DNA of 64,000 nucleotides from Novosphingobium olei (GCF_012927405.1 NZ_JABBGM010000004.1:62001-126000), one strand, 5' to 3'; shown: positions 27,290-36,729, counted from the stretch's first letter. A program made the numbers and translations. The notes: generated from the letters alone by a model not told the origin.

Positions 27290-28165
27290 TCAGCTCCACA
27301 CGGCTTCGGGCGGCAGGCTCATCAGGATCGCGTCGATATTGCCGCCGGTCTTCAGGCCGAACAGCGTGCCCCGGTCGTAGACCAGGTTGAACTCGGCGTA
27401 GCGGCCGCGCCACTGCAGCTGCTGCAGCTTGTCGGCATCGGTAAATGCCAAGCCCATCCGCCGCCGCACCAGCTTTGGGAACACGGACAAGAATGCTTCA
27501 CCCACGTCGCGGGTGAAGGCGAAGTTGGCGGCAAAACCCGCTTCGTCTGCGCATTCCAGGTGATCGTAGAAGATCCCGCCGACGCCGCGATGCACCTTGC
27601 GGTGGGGAATATAGAAGTACTCGTCGGCCCAGGCCTTGAAGCGCGGGTAGTATTCGGGATTGTGGGCGTCGCAGGCAGCCTTGTAGGCGGCATGGAACTC
27701 CGCCGTATCCTCGGCATAGGGCATTGGCGGATTAAGATCGCCGCCGCCGCCGAACCACGCCTTCTGCGTCGTCAGGAAGCGGGTGTTCATGTGCACGGCC
27801 GGCACGTGCGGGTTGGCCATGTGCGCGACAAGGCTGATGCCCGTGGCGGTAAAGCCCGGATTCTCCGCGCTCGCCCCGTTGATCGATCCGGCAAATTCCT
27901 TCGAAAACGCGCCGCCCACGGTCGACACGTTGACACCGACTTTCTCGAACACGCGGCCCTTCATCAGCCCTTGCACGCCGCCGCCGCCGTTTTCGACCGG
28001 CTCGCCGTCATGCTGGCGATCCCACGGCGTGTACGTGAAGCGCGCATCGCTTCCCGCCTCACGCTCGATCGCCTCGAACTCGGCGCAGATCCTGTCGCGC
28101 AGGGATTCGAACCAGGCGCGGGCGGCGGCGGTCTCCTGCGACCAGTCAGTCTTGGGCGTGTCCAT
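27290..28165 (-). CDS. hemF: Oxygen-dependent coproporphyrinogen III oxidase HemF
   Basis: The product is a 291-residue cytosolic enzyme that decarboxylates coproporphyrinogen III to protoporphyrinogen IX using O2. Conserved blocks are ENGGGGVQGLMKGRVFEKVGVN, VHMNTRFL, WFGGGGDLNP, YFYIPHRKVHRGVGGIFYDHL, and the C-terminal RGRYAEFNLVYDRGTLFGLKTGGNIDAILMSLPP. The ATG at 28165 gives the normal length. It complements the oxygen-independent HemN encoded at 48.8-50.1 kb, so haem can be made with or without oxygen. It is divergent from pdeM with 45 bases between start codons. Confidence 0.97.
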   Translation of the reverse strand: MDTPKTDWSQETAAARAWFESLRDRICAEFEAIEREAGSDARFTYTPWDRQHDGEPVENGGGGVQGLMKGRVFEKVGVNVSTVGGAFSKEFAGSINGASAENPGFTATGISLVAHMANPHVPAVHMNTRFLTTQKAWFGGGGDLNPPMPYAEDTAEFHAAYKAACDAHNPEYYPRFKAWADEYFYIPHRKVHRGVGGIFYDHLECADEAGFAANFAFTRDVGEAFLSVFPKLVRRRMGLAFTDADKLQQLQWRGRYAEFNLVYDRGTLFGLKTGGNIDAILMSLPPEAVWS

Positions 28166-28210
28166 GGCGAGGCCCTTGCCAAGCAATCCGCCCTGCGGCA
28201 AGGGGAAGCC

Positions 28211-28909
28211 ATGGTTCCCTTTTCGTTCGCAGGGCAGGAATGGCATCTCGGGGCGGCACGCGCGCTGTTCTGGGCAGAGGAGAACGCGCTCCTCGTGGCC
28301 GACCTGCACCTTGAAAAGGCAAGCTGGTTTGCCCGGTTCGGCCAGATGCTGCCTCCTTACGACAGCCGCGAGACGCTGGGCCGAATGGCCGATGCGATTC
28401 GCGCAACCGGCGCGACGCGGGTTTTCTGCCTGGGCGACAATTTCCACGATGCTGCCGGGCCTGAACGGCTCGAGTCCCACGCTGCCGGCATGCTCGAAGC
28501 ACTGACCCGCGCGGTCGACTGGGTGTGGATCACCGGCAACCACGATGAAAAAGGCGGCGCGGCGCCGGGCACTTATGTACCCGAGCTGGCGGTGCGCGGC
28601 GTGGCCCTGCGGCACGTGGCGAAGTCGGGCGAAACCGCTCCAGAACTTTCCGGCCATTACCATCCCAAGCTGCGCATCGCCGCGCGCGGCCGCCGTATCG
28701 CGCGCCCCTGCGCGGTGATGAGCGATCACAAGCTGATCCTGCCCGCCTTCGGGGCGTTGACCGGCGGGCTCGACGCAGGCGACCCGGCCATCGTGCGCGC
28801 GATGCAGCCCGCCGCGGCGATCGATGCGCTGGTTCCAGCTGGCGAGCGGCTTGCCCGCTTCCCGGTCTGGCGCGACCCGCTGTGGCAGGATGGACGCGCT
28901 CCTGGTTGA
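28211..28909 (+). CDS. pdeM: DNA-ligase-associated metallophosphoesterase PdeM
   Basis: The product is a 232-residue calcineurin-like phosphoesterase of the ligase-associated type (TIGR04123). Metal motifs are in order: ADLHLEKAS (DxH), CLGDNFHD (GDxFHD), ITGNHDE (GNHD) and SGHYHPK (GHxHP). The N-terminus PFSFAGQEWHLGAARALFWAEENALLVADLHL is diagnostic. Relatives usually sit with a ligase, exonuclease and helicase forming a DNA-damage system; none of these is adjacent here. AAGGGGAAG precedes the ATG at 28211. The natural substrate is unknown. Confidence 0.85.
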   Translation: MVPFSFAGQEWHLGAARALFWAEENALLVADLHLEKASWFARFGQMLPPYDSRETLGRMADAIRATGATRVFCLGDNFHDAAGPERLESHAAGMLEALTRAVDWVWITGNHDEKGGAAPGTYVPELAVRGVALRHVAKSGETAPELSGHYHPKLRIAARGRRIARPCAVMSDHKLILPAFGALTGGLDAGDPAIVRAMQPAAAIDALVPAGERLARFPVWRDPLWQDGRAPG

Positions 28910-29019
28910 ACCGGAGGTCCTTGCGCACCATCTCGCAAGACTAGGCCTTTATCTGCTGCGCCATTGTGATATGAGCGCGCGCAAAGCCGCATTATCCGAC
29001 CACATCAGGAGAGCACACA

Positions 29020-29562
29020 ATAGCACCCCCTCCCCGGCGCATGATGGCGCCCCCCGTCAAGAGCGGGCCCCGCTACAACCACATGATCAACGTGCCCAAG
29101 GTGCGCGTGATCGATGAAGCAGGCGAAAACCTGGGGGTGATGTACACCCGCGAGGCGATCGAGCAGGCGGCCGAAGTCGGCCTCGACCTTGTCGAAGTCT
29201 CGCCGAACGCCGATCCGCCGGTGTGCAAGTTCCTCGATGTCGGCAAGTTCCGCTACGAGGCACAGAAGAAGGCGAATCTCGCCCGCAAGAGCCAGAAGAC
29301 GCAGGAGATCAAGGAGATCAAGATGCGTCCGAACATCGATGACCACGACTACGAAACCAAGATGCGTAACGTGGTCAAGTTCATCGGCGAAGGCGACAAG
29401 GTCAAGATCACCCTGCGCTTCCGCGGCCGCGAGCTTTCGCACCAGCAGCTGGGCATGAACCTGCTGCGCAAGGTGCAGGACGATGTTGCCGAAATCGCCA
29501 AGATCGAAGCCTTCCCCCGCATGGAAGGCCGGCAGATGCTGATGGTGCTCGCGCCGAAGTAA
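29020..29562 (+). CDS. infC: Translation initiation factor IF-3, probable ATA start
   Basis: The product is a protein of about 180 residues with the IF-3 N domain ([62 protein letters not shown]) and C domain ([38 protein letters not shown]). It binds the 30S subunit and enforces start-codon selection. An ideal AGGAG (29007-29011) sits 8 bases before an in-frame ATA at 29020, whereas the first ATG (29041) has no ribosome site. IF-3 genes are known for rare start codons used in self-regulation, so ATA is preferred. A terminator follows. Confidence 0.93.
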   Translation: MAPPPRRMMAPPVKSGPRYNHMINVPKVRVIDEAGENLGVMYTREAIEQAAEVGLDLVEVSPNADPPVCKFLDVGKFRYEAQKKANLARKSQKTQEIKEIKMRPNIDDHDYETKMRNVVKFIGEGDKVKITLRFRGRELSHQQLGMNLLRKVQDDVAEIAKIEAFPRMEGRQMLMVLAPK

Positions 29563-29587
29563 GCACTGGCGCCACCGACAATAGCCA

Positions 29588-29622
29588 AAAAAGGGCGCCG
29601 GATCTGTTCCGGCGCCCTTTTT
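29588..29622 (+). terminator. Rho-independent terminator after infC
   Basis: A 9-bp perfect stem (GGGCGCCGG at 29593-29601 with CCGGCGCCC at 29609-29617) and a 7-base loop are flanked by A's on the left and T's on the right. The structure ends infC transcription 26 bases after the stop, and the A/T flanks would let it work in both directions. Confidence 0.92.
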
Positions 29623-29722
29623 GTTTGCCTCTGCCGCAACCTTTCTGCTTGCACGGCGTATCGCTCCCGTCTCGCTGCAGCGCAACATTATCGCGGCATG
29701 TCGGGGCAGCATGGAGCGATAG

Positions 29723-31210
29723 ATGGCCAACCGCACGCTGATCCAGTTCTTCCATTGGTACTCCCCCGGCGACGGAGCGATATGGCGCCAGTTGCGGGAC
29801 GAGGCGCCGCGGCTCGCCGAGATGGGCGTGACCGACGTCTGGCTGCCGCCCGCGTGCAAGGGCGCAGCCGGGGCGATGTCGGTGGGGTACGATACCTACG
29901 ACCTGTTCGACCTTGGCGAATTCGACCAGAAGGGCACGGTCGCGACGAAGTACGGCACCCGCGCCGAACTGGGAGACGCTGTCGATGCGCTCAGCGCGAA
30001 CGGCATCGGCGCGATCTTCGATGTGGTGTTCAATCACAAGATGGGTGCGGACGAACGCGAGGAAGTGACCGTGCGCCGTGTCAACCCGGAGGACCGCAAC
30101 CAAATCGAGGACGATGCCTTCACCGCGCTTGCCTGGACGCGCTTCACCTTTCCGGGGCGGCAGGGCGCGCATTCGGACTTCGTGTGGGACAAGCACTGCT
30201 TCGGCGGGGTCGACCATATCGAGCAGCCAGACGAGAACGGCTTGTTCAAGATCGAGAATGAGCACGATCTGGGCGGCTGGAACGAAGAGGTAGACGCACA
30301 GAACGGCAACTTCGACTACCTGATGGGCGCCGACATCGAAATGCGCAACCCGGCGGTTCAGGAAGAGCTAAAGCACTGGGGCCGCTGGATGGGCGAACAA
30401 TTCCCCATCGCCGGCTTCCGCCTCGATGCTGCCAAGCACGTGCCAGCCTGGTTCTTCCGCGACTGGGTTGGTCACATGCGCGATTGCGTGGCGCCTGAAG
30501 CACTCGTCGTTGCCGAATACTGGCATCCCGATGTCGATGTGCTGCGCGGCTATCTCGATGCGGTGGATCATCAGCTGATGCTGTTCGACGTCGGCCTGCA
30601 GCACGCGATCCATCACGCATCGCGCGATGGGGCGGACTACGATTTGCGCACGCTGTTCGACGGCACGCTGGTGCAGTGCCTGCCTGATCACGCCATGACC
30701 ATCGTCGCCAACCACGATACGCAGCCGTTGCAGGCATTGGAGACGCCGGTCGAGCCGTGGTTCAAACCGATCGCCTACGCCCTGATCCTGCTGCGTGAGC
30801 AGGGTATTCCCTGCGTGTTCCACGCCGATCTTTACGGCGCGCGCTATTCCGACACGGGGGGCGATGGCGAAAGTCACGAAGTGGAACTGCCGGCGCTCGG
30901 CTGCCTGCCCGCGCTGATTGCCGCGCGGGCGCGCTTCGCCAACGGGCCGCAGACCGATCTGGTCGACGACGATCCATCATGCATCGGCTTCGTGCGCCAC
31001 GGCACCGCCGAAGCACCGGGCTGCGTCGTCGTGGTTTCCAAAGGCGGGGAGAACGGCAAGGACGTCGATCTCGGCCCCGAACAGGCCGACGCCACGTTCC
31101 GCTGCTGGCTGGCCCACCGCGAAGACACTGTCACCACGGACGGCGAAGGCCGCGCGCGCTTTCCCGTAAACGGCGGCAGCGTCTGCGTCTGGGTCCGCGC
31201 AGACGCGTGA
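29723..31210 (+). CDS. Cytoplasmic alpha-amylase (GH13)
   Basis: The product is a 495-residue glycoside hydrolase family 13 enzyme, without signal peptide, that cleaves alpha-1,4-glucans. Conserved regions are DVVFNHK (region I), GFRLDAAKH with the nucleophile Asp (II), VVAEYW with the acid/base Glu (III) and IVANHDTQP with the third Asp (IV). The N-terminal LIQFFHWYSPGDGAIWRQL and YDTYDLFDLGEFDQKGTVATKYGT are typical of bacterial AmyA/AmyS-like liquefying amylases. It stands alone between the infC terminator and a convergent gene. It probably acts on internal glycogen or imported maltodextrin. Confidence 0.93.
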   Translation: MANRTLIQFFHWYSPGDGAIWRQLRDEAPRLAEMGVTDVWLPPACKGAAGAMSVGYDTYDLFDLGEFDQKGTVATKYGTRAELGDAVDALSANGIGAIFDVVFNHKMGADEREEVTVRRVNPEDRNQIEDDAFTALAWTRFTFPGRQGAHSDFVWDKHCFGGVDHIEQPDENGLFKIENEHDLGGWNEEVDAQNGNFDYLMGADIEMRNPAVQEELKHWGRWMGEQFPIAGFRLDAAKHVPAWFFRDWVGHMRDCVAPEALVVAEYWHPDVDVLRGYLDAVDHQLMLFDVGLQHAIHHASRDGADYDLRTLFDGTLVQCLPDHAMTIVANHDTQPLQALETPVEPWFKPIAYALILLREQGIPCVFHADLYGARYSDTGGDGESHEVELPALGCLPALIAARARFANGPQTDLVDDDPSCIGFVRHGTAEAPGCVVVVSKGGENGKDVDLGPEQADATFRCWLAHREDTVTTDGEGRARFPVNGGSVCVWVRADA

Positions 31211-31234
31211 CCGCCTCTGCGTCGGGATCAGGGT

Positions 31235-32179
31235 CTACGGCCGGGTGATCCGCACCGACCAGCCCGCGCCTGCCTTGATCCCGTGCGCCTTGGCATAATC
31301 ACCCTGGTTCAGCGCCACAGCGACGCTGAGCAGGCTGTTGATATAGACCATCGGTTGCCCGACCGGCACGTCTCCGAACGTGCGGGTATAAGGCGCGACC
31401 ACCGTATCGACGACCTTGCCATCGTTCAGGAATTCGACCTTCACCTTGTCGCCCAGCTTGAACCCGGCCTTGGCGAACAGGTCCTGCGGCACATTGGTCC
31501 AGACATTGCCATAGGCGACATCGAGCGCCGGGATCATGCCCTTGAGCACGCCGGCTTCAAGCACAGGATGCTGGTAGGACAGCCGCACCAGCTTGGCCGG
31601 ATCGACCTTGGGCCCGACCTGCTCCCATGAAATCGTGCCCGATGCGAGCCGCGCGCCGGTGTAGCCGAACACGTCGCGCCCGTGGAAGGTGTTGCTCTTT
31701 TCAGAACCGGCCAGACGGTTGACCTTCTCGTCGATTACCCGCGCCTCGTCGATGCCCTCGACCTCGTCGATCAGGGTGTAGAGCCCGTTGTCGGGGCCGA
31801 TGTAGTAATGCCCGGCGCGGGTGCGCACGCCGATCGACAGGCGGCTGGTGCCCACGCCCGGATCGACCACGGTGACGAACACCGTGCCCTTGGGCCAGTA
31901 CGGCGCGACCTGGTAAAGACGATAGGCACCGTCCCAGATGCCGTCGATCTGGTGCGACAAGTCCGAGATCAGCAGGTCCTGCGACACACCATAGGCAACG
32001 CCCTTCACTTCCGAGACGGCACCATCGACGGTGCCGAAGTCGGTCATAAGCACCAAGGGCGCGCGGGCTGGCGCCGCCGCCGGTGCAGCGGGCGCGGCAA
32101 CGGGCTGCGCCGCCAGCGCTGACGGCAAGGCGGCAAGGCCCGTGCAAAGGCCCGCAAGAACGATCCAGCGCTTGAACAT
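31235..32179 (-). CDS. Exported SAM-hydrolase-like protein (DUF62 family)
   Basis: The product is a 314-residue member of the S-adenosylmethionine hydroxide adenosyltransferase (fluorinase/chlorinase-related) family. The motifs LMTDFGTVDGAVSEVKGV, ISDLSHQI, GTVFVTVVDPGVGT and YYIGPDNGLYTLI are intact. It has an N-terminal signal peptide (MFKRWIVLAGLCTGLAALPSALA) and an Ala/Pro linker, so the enzyme seems to be exported, where SAM is not expected. ATG 32179 follows GAGGGGG. The true substrate is therefore open. It is divergent from the anion transporter gene. Confidence 0.85.
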   Translation of the reverse strand: MFKRWIVLAGLCTGLAALPSALAAQPVAAPAAPAAAPARAPLVLMTDFGTVDGAVSEVKGVAYGVSQDLLISDLSHQIDGIWDGAYRLYQVAPYWPKGTVFVTVVDPGVGTSRLSIGVRTRAGHYYIGPDNGLYTLIDEVEGIDEARVIDEKVNRLAGSEKSNTFHGRDVFGYTGARLASGTISWEQVGPKVDPAKLVRLSYQHPVLEAGVLKGMIPALDVAYGNVWTNVPQDLFAKAGFKLGDKVKVEFLNDGKVVDTVVAPYTRTFGDVPVGQPMVYINSLLSVAVALNQGDYAKAHGIKAGAGWSVRITRP

Positions 32180-32343
32180 GACGTCCCCCTCGAACAATTA
32201 CGCCGTCCTTCTCGGCGATGCGTCTGCGCAGTTCAAGGCGGGATAGCCAAGAAGGGAGCGGGTCGGGCTTTGCAGGCAGCCCCCCTTCCCCGTGCCGGCC
32301 GTGCCATGCTACCCCACATGCCAAAGGGATTTGGGGGAACACC

Positions 32344-33762
32344 GTGGCGGCATTCGATCTACGCAAGCTGGCGCTCGTCGTCGGCCCGCTCGGCTTTGCG
32401 GCCACGCTGATGTTCGCGCCCCCGGCAGGCATGCCGCAACCCGCGTGGTACGCCGCCGGCCTGCTGTGGTGGATGGCGGTGTGGTGGATGACGGAAGCGA
32501 TGCCGCTGTCGGCCACCGCGCTGCTGCCATTCATCGTCCTGCCGCTCACCGGCGTGGCCGATGCCAATAAGACCGCGTCCGCCTATTATTCGCCGATCAT
32601 GTTCCTGTTCGTCGGCGGCGCGTTCCTCGCCCTCGCGATTGAACGCACCGGTCTGCACCGCCGCCTTGCGCTCGCCATGCTGCGCCACGCGGGGTCCAGT
32701 CCGTTTCGCCTGCTGCTGGCGGTGATGGCAGCGACGGCGACAATCTCGACGATGATCTCCAACACCTCGACCGCGCTGATCATGATGCCGATGGCGCTGG
32801 CTATTCTCGCCTCGGGCGGGGTGAAGCCGGGCGAGACCAACGGCATGGCCGGTGCGCTGCCGATGGGGGTCGCCTTCGCCGCCACGCTGGGCGGATATGG
32901 AACGATCGTCGGCACGCCGACCAACGCCATCGCCGTCGCGTTGCTCGACCGCACGCTGGGCGTCCAAATAAGTTTCATCGAGTGGTCGGCCTTCGGCATG
33001 CCGGTGGTGCTGATCGGTGTGCCGCTTGCCGCGTGGCTGATCGCGCGGGTCCACGGCCTGCGCGCCGACAGCTTCGATCCCGCCGCCGCGCGCGACGCGA
33101 TCGAGCACTCGGTCGAATGGACGCTTCCCGAAAAGCGCCTTGTCCCGGTGTTTGCGCTCGCCGTGCTCGCCTGGGTGACGCAGCCGCTGACCGAGCCGCT
33201 GTTTCCGAAAGGCGGGCTGACCGACGGCACCATCGCCGCCATCGCCGGCCTTGTCCTGTTCGTGCTGCCCGATGGCACGGGCCGTCCGATGCTGCTGTGG
33301 AAGGAAGCGAACCGCGCACCGTGGGACGTGGTGCTGATGTTCGGCGGCGGGCTGTCGATGGCCATGGGGATGAGCGAATCGGGGCTCGCCGACTGGCTGG
33401 GAAAAGCCATGCTGCCGCTGGCCAACGTGCCCCTGCCGATCGTGGCGCTGGTACTGGTCGCCTTCGTCGTGGTCGTGACCGAATTTGCCAGCAACATTGC
33501 CGCGGCCAGCGGGATCATGCCGGTTGTCGCCGCGCTGTGCGGCGCGCTGGGGGCCGATCCGATCCTCCTTGCCCTGCCCGCCGCGCTCGCCGCCAGCTGG
33601 GGCTTCATGCTACCGGCCGGCACTGGCCCCAACGCGCTCGCCTGGGCCACCGGGCACATCGCCATGCCGCGCGTGCTCAAGGCGGGGCTTGCGCTCGATC
33701 TTGCAGGCGCGGTCCTGATTGTCGTGGTGGTCTGGTCGGTGGCGCAGGTGCTGCACTTCTGA
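32344..33762 (+). CDS. SLC13/DASS-type anion transporter
   Basis: The product is a 472-residue inner-membrane transporter of the divalent-anion:sodium symporter (DASS) family, which takes up dicarboxylates, citrate or sulfate. Hydrophobic helices fill the sequence. Family sites are MISNTSTALIMMPMALAIL (first SNT-like motif), GYGTIVGTPTNAIAVALL, and TEFASNIAAASGIMPVVAAL with the late PAGTGPNALAWATGHI. The start is a GTG at 32344 with GGGGGA upstream. Substrate cannot be told from sequence; dicarboxylates are the commonest in this group. Confidence 0.88.
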   Translation: MAAFDLRKLALVVGPLGFAATLMFAPPAGMPQPAWYAAGLLWWMAVWWMTEAMPLSATALLPFIVLPLTGVADANKTASAYYSPIMFLFVGGAFLALAIERTGLHRRLALAMLRHAGSSPFRLLLAVMAATATISTMISNTSTALIMMPMALAILASGGVKPGETNGMAGALPMGVAFAATLGGYGTIVGTPTNAIAVALLDRTLGVQISFIEWSAFGMPVVLIGVPLAAWLIARVHGLRADSFDPAAARDAIEHSVEWTLPEKRLVPVFALAVLAWVTQPLTEPLFPKGGLTDGTIAAIAGLVLFVLPDGTGRPMLLWKEANRAPWDVVLMFGGGLSMAMGMSESGLADWLGKAMLPLANVPLPIVALVLVAFVVVVTEFASNIAAASGIMPVVAALCGALGADPILLALPAALAASWGFMLPAGTGPNALAWATGHIAMPRVLKAGLALDLAGAVLIVVVVWSVAQVLHF

Positions 33763-33939
33763 CCAGTGCGCTCCGCACATTTCCCTCTTCCCCATTCCGC
33801 CAATTTGGCACTAAGATATCACGCGTAGGCCGCCGCCCCGTCGTCGTTCACCATTGTGACCGGCGACACAGCAAGAACCGGGCGAGCAGGCCAGATAGGG
33901 CGCACCACCACAAACCGGCAACGGGAAGAGGGCCATACC

Positions 33940-34602
33940 GTGCGCAGGATCATCACGTCATTGCTGGCAGGCGGCGCCTTGAGCGCGGCGCTCGTTGGTA
34001 TCGCATTCGTACCGTCGGACAGCGCGATGAGCGCCGACCATCTTGATCCGCCGACGCGCACCGACGCCGGCTTCGACGCCACGCCCGATGTGCCCGCCGA
34101 TATCGCCGACGTTTTCGCCTGGCATTCGAACGGCACGGTGAAGATCGCGATGACCTTTGCCGGCCCTGTCGCGACGACCGATCCGCTGCACTACGATCGA
34201 GACGTTCTCTACAAGATCCACATCTCGACCAAGGCGCCCGGCACCACCGACGAATTCACGATCCGGGCCCGCTTCGGCAAGGGATCGGGCGACAAGGACT
34301 GGGGCGTGCGCTTCGAAGGCGTGCCCGGGGTCGGCACGATCGAAGGGCCGGTCGAAGCCACGCTGGAAAAAGACGGGGTCAAGGCGCGCGCCGGCCTGTT
34401 CGACGAACCGTTCTTCTTCGACCTGATCGGCTTTCGAGAAACGCGCTCGTTCGGCGAGATCCGCATCCGCAACAACCGCAATTTCTTCGACGGGCAGAAC
34501 GACACTGCAATCGTGTTCGAAATTCCTGACGCCAAGTTCGGCGGTGATGTCAGCCAGCTGGAATTGTGGGGCCAGACCTTGCGCTTCGGAGGGAACCTGT
34601 GA
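33940..34602 (+). CDS. DUF4331-type exported protein, N-terminal half
   Basis: The product is a 220-residue protein with a signal peptide (MRRIITSLLAGGALSAALVG) followed by SADHLDPPTRTDAGFDATPDVPADIADVFAWHSNGTVKIAMTFAG, the typical N-terminal half of DUF4331. Most family members are one long chain; here the second half is a separate lipoprotein gene that overlaps the stop (TGATG). I prefer the GTG at 33940, which is preceded by AGAGGG and starts the signal peptide directly. The function of the family is unknown. It forms a four-gene unit with the lipoprotein, TPR and HupE genes. Confidence 0.75.
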   Translation: MRRIITSLLAGGALSAALVGIAFVPSDSAMSADHLDPPTRTDAGFDATPDVPADIADVFAWHSNGTVKIAMTFAGPVATTDPLHYDRDVLYKIHISTKAPGTTDEFTIRARFGKGSGDKDWGVRFEGVPGVGTIEGPVEATLEKDGVKARAGLFDEPFFFDLIGFRETRSFGEIRIRNNRNFFDGQNDTAIVFEIPDAKFGGDVSQLELWGQTLRFGGNL

Positions 34603-35342
34603 TGGCCAACACGTTCCCCATCCGCGCCGCTGCGTTGTTTGCCGCGCCGCTTGCGCTGGTCCTCACCCTCGCGGCTTGTGGCGATGATGGCGCGGGCAGC
34701 ACCGTCGTCGTGCCGGCTCCGCTGCCGAGCACTACCAGCACGCCCACTGCGACGCCCACCGCGACCGAGATCGCCTACGATGTCAGCCCGTGCTTCACCC
34801 AGACGATCCAGGGCCAGACGGGGGCTACCGCCACCCTGAAGGGAATCATCATCCCCGATACGCTCAAACTCGATATTACCCGCGCGACACGCTGGCCCAA
34901 TGGCCGCCACCCGTCCGATCCCGTGGTCGACCTGTTGCTGGCAACGCTGTTCCTCGACATGAGCGCTTCGGGACAGGGTCCGAACACACTGGCCAATATC
35001 CCGCTCGATCCGCCATCGAACGACAAGCCCTTCAGCCTCACTTTCCCGTTCCTGGCGACGCCCAACGGATCACCGCAGGTGGCGAGCGGCACGGGCAGTG
35101 GCTTCAACTTCCGCACCGATGCCGACAGCGCCTACGTCAACGTCGACCGCATGGGCAATCCGGCCGTGGCCACCGCACTGATCCGCAGCCCTAAAAAGGT
35201 TGAGTACAACGACGACAATCCCGCTACGGACGAAACGGACAAGTACTTCGCGGAGGAGAAGGCCGATCTTGGCGAGCTGTTCCACCTGATCGGAGACGAT
35301 CTGGTTGGGCTGGGCCTCAAGATTTGCGCCAAGACCTCCTGA
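34602..35342 (+). CDS. DUF4331-related lipoprotein, C-terminal half
   Basis: The product is a 246-residue protein with a lipoprotein signal (ALVLTLAACGDD), a short Ser/Thr/Pro-rich linker (about residues 34-58) and a globular region containing ITRATRWPNGRHPSDPVVDLLLATLFLDM, which resembles the C-terminal half of DUF4331 proteins. Together with the preceding gene it would make one family unit from two chains. It is membrane-anchored, probably facing the periplasm. The start codon overlaps the upstream stop. No function is known. Confidence 0.68.
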   Translation: MANTFPIRAAALFAAPLALVLTLAACGDDGAGSTVVVPAPLPSTTSTPTATPTATEIAYDVSPCFTQTIQGQTGATATLKGIIIPDTLKLDITRATRWPNGRHPSDPVVDLLLATLFLDMSASGQGPNTLANIPLDPPSNDKPFSLTFPFLATPNGSPQVASGTGSGFNFRTDADSAYVNVDRMGNPAVATALIRSPKKVEYNDDNPATDETDKYFAEEKADLGELFHLIGDDLVGLGLKICAKTS

Positions 35343-35367
35343 CCCACGCGTTTCGGTCGCCCTTTAA

Positions 35368-36729
35368 ATGAACGAAACCGGGGAAAGCAGGCGCCGCGCG
35401 CCCTGGCCGTTGCTCCTGCTTATCGCCGTCCTGGTGGTGCTGGCGGCAGGCTTTGGCGTACGGTCATGGCGCCAGCACCATCAGGGCCCTCCGGACCCCG
35501 ACCCCGTCGCCATCCGTCCGTGGTTCGGCCCGAAGACCGCGGCCGAAGCCATTGTGCTGGCCGATAGCCAGATCACCGGCGCGCGCGAGCGGATCGAGCG
35601 CGGGCAAAAGGACTGGCTCCATCTTGAGATCCTGGGCGACACGCTGGTCGGTCGTTACCGCCTGACCGGCCGCTGGGACGACCTTGCCGAGGCGGACCGC
35701 ACGCTGACCGAAGCGCTTGCGCTGGCCGAATACCCCGCCGGGCCGAGCCTCAGCCGCGCGGCGCTTTCGAACACATTGCACCGCCTACCGGAAGTCGAAA
35801 CGACGCTGGCGAGGTTTGACGCGCAAGCAGCAAAGCCCTTGCCCGACGAAGCATCGAGCGCCCTCGCCCTGCGCGGCGATGTCGCGATGCAGCGTGGCGA
35901 CTATGCAGCAGCACGCGATCTTTACGGCAAGGCAGAGGCAGCGGCCAACAATGCTGGCCTTGCGCTGCGCCAGTCGATGCTCGCGCTGCGCACCGGCGAT
36001 CCGGAACTTGCCCGTCGCCGGGTCAATGCGGTGCTTCGCGGCAAGCGGCTGACGCGCCAGGCGCTGCAGACCGCCGCGCTGCAGCGCGCGACCATCGCTT
36101 ATGCCACGGGCGACTGGGCCACGGCCGGTCGATGGGTCCGCTGGGCCGATGCGGTCTTTCCCGGGCAATGGCTGGCGCAGGCCTTCGTCGCGCAGCAAGC
36201 CGCAGTGGAGGGGCGCGCGGACGAAGCGGTGCACCGCTACACCGATCTTGCGAACCGCAGCAACGCGCCCGAAGTCATGGACGCGCTCGCCCACCTGCTG
36301 CGTCTGCAGGGGCGGCGCGATGCCAGCAATGTGTGGGCTGCGCGCGCCGGAACCTTGTGGGCCAGGCGCGTGGCGGCCCTCCCCACTGCAGCCTATGCCC
36401 ACGCTGCCGAGCATGAACTGGCGGTCGGCAATCCGGCCCGCGCACTCGACCTTGCGCGCAAGGACGCCGCGCTGCGCCCCCACGGCGCGACGCTGGCGCT
36501 GCTCGCCCGCGCACAACTGCTGACCGGCGATGCCAAGGCTGCGCTGGCGACGATCGAGCGCGCCGAAAAGGGCGGCTGGCGCTCTGCGCTGTTGCTGATG
36601 CAAAAGGCCGAGGCGCTGGACGCGCTGGGCCGCGACGGCGAGGCGCAAGCCGCGCGCAATGCCGCGCTGGCGATCAATCCCCACGCCGCCGATCCCGCCG
36701 CGCGGTACGTGTGGTTCGGGCATGACTGA
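35368..36729 (+). CDS. Membrane-anchored TPR protein
   Basis: The product is a 453-residue protein with one N-terminal transmembrane helix (about residues 12-30) and a long helical region of TPR-type repeats (WLHLEILGDTLVGRYRLTGRWDDLAEADRTLTEALALAEY and on), ending in AINPHAADPAARYVWFGHD. TPR domains mediate protein contacts, and with this topology the repeats would be periplasmic. It starts 25 bases after the lipoprotein gene, and its last codons overlap the HupE start by 8 bases. It probably scaffolds the DUF4331 and HupE proteins; this is inference from order only. Confidence 0.8.
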   Translation: MNETGESRRRAPWPLLLLIAVLVVLAAGFGVRSWRQHHQGPPDPDPVAIRPWFGPKTAAEAIVLADSQITGARERIERGQKDWLHLEILGDTLVGRYRLTGRWDDLAEADRTLTEALALAEYPAGPSLSRAALSNTLHRLPEVETTLARFDAQAAKPLPDEASSALALRGDVAMQRGDYAAARDLYGKAEAAANNAGLALRQSMLALRTGDPELARRRVNAVLRGKRLTRQALQTAALQRATIAYATGDWATAGRWVRWADAVFPGQWLAQAFVAQQAAVEGRADEAVHRYTDLANRSNAPEVMDALAHLLRLQGRRDASNVWAARAGTLWARRVAALPTAAYAHAAEHELAVGNPARALDLARKDAALRPHGATLALLARAQLLTGDAKAALATIERAEKGGWRSALLLMQKAEALDALGRDGEAQAARNAALAINPHAADPAARYVWFGHD

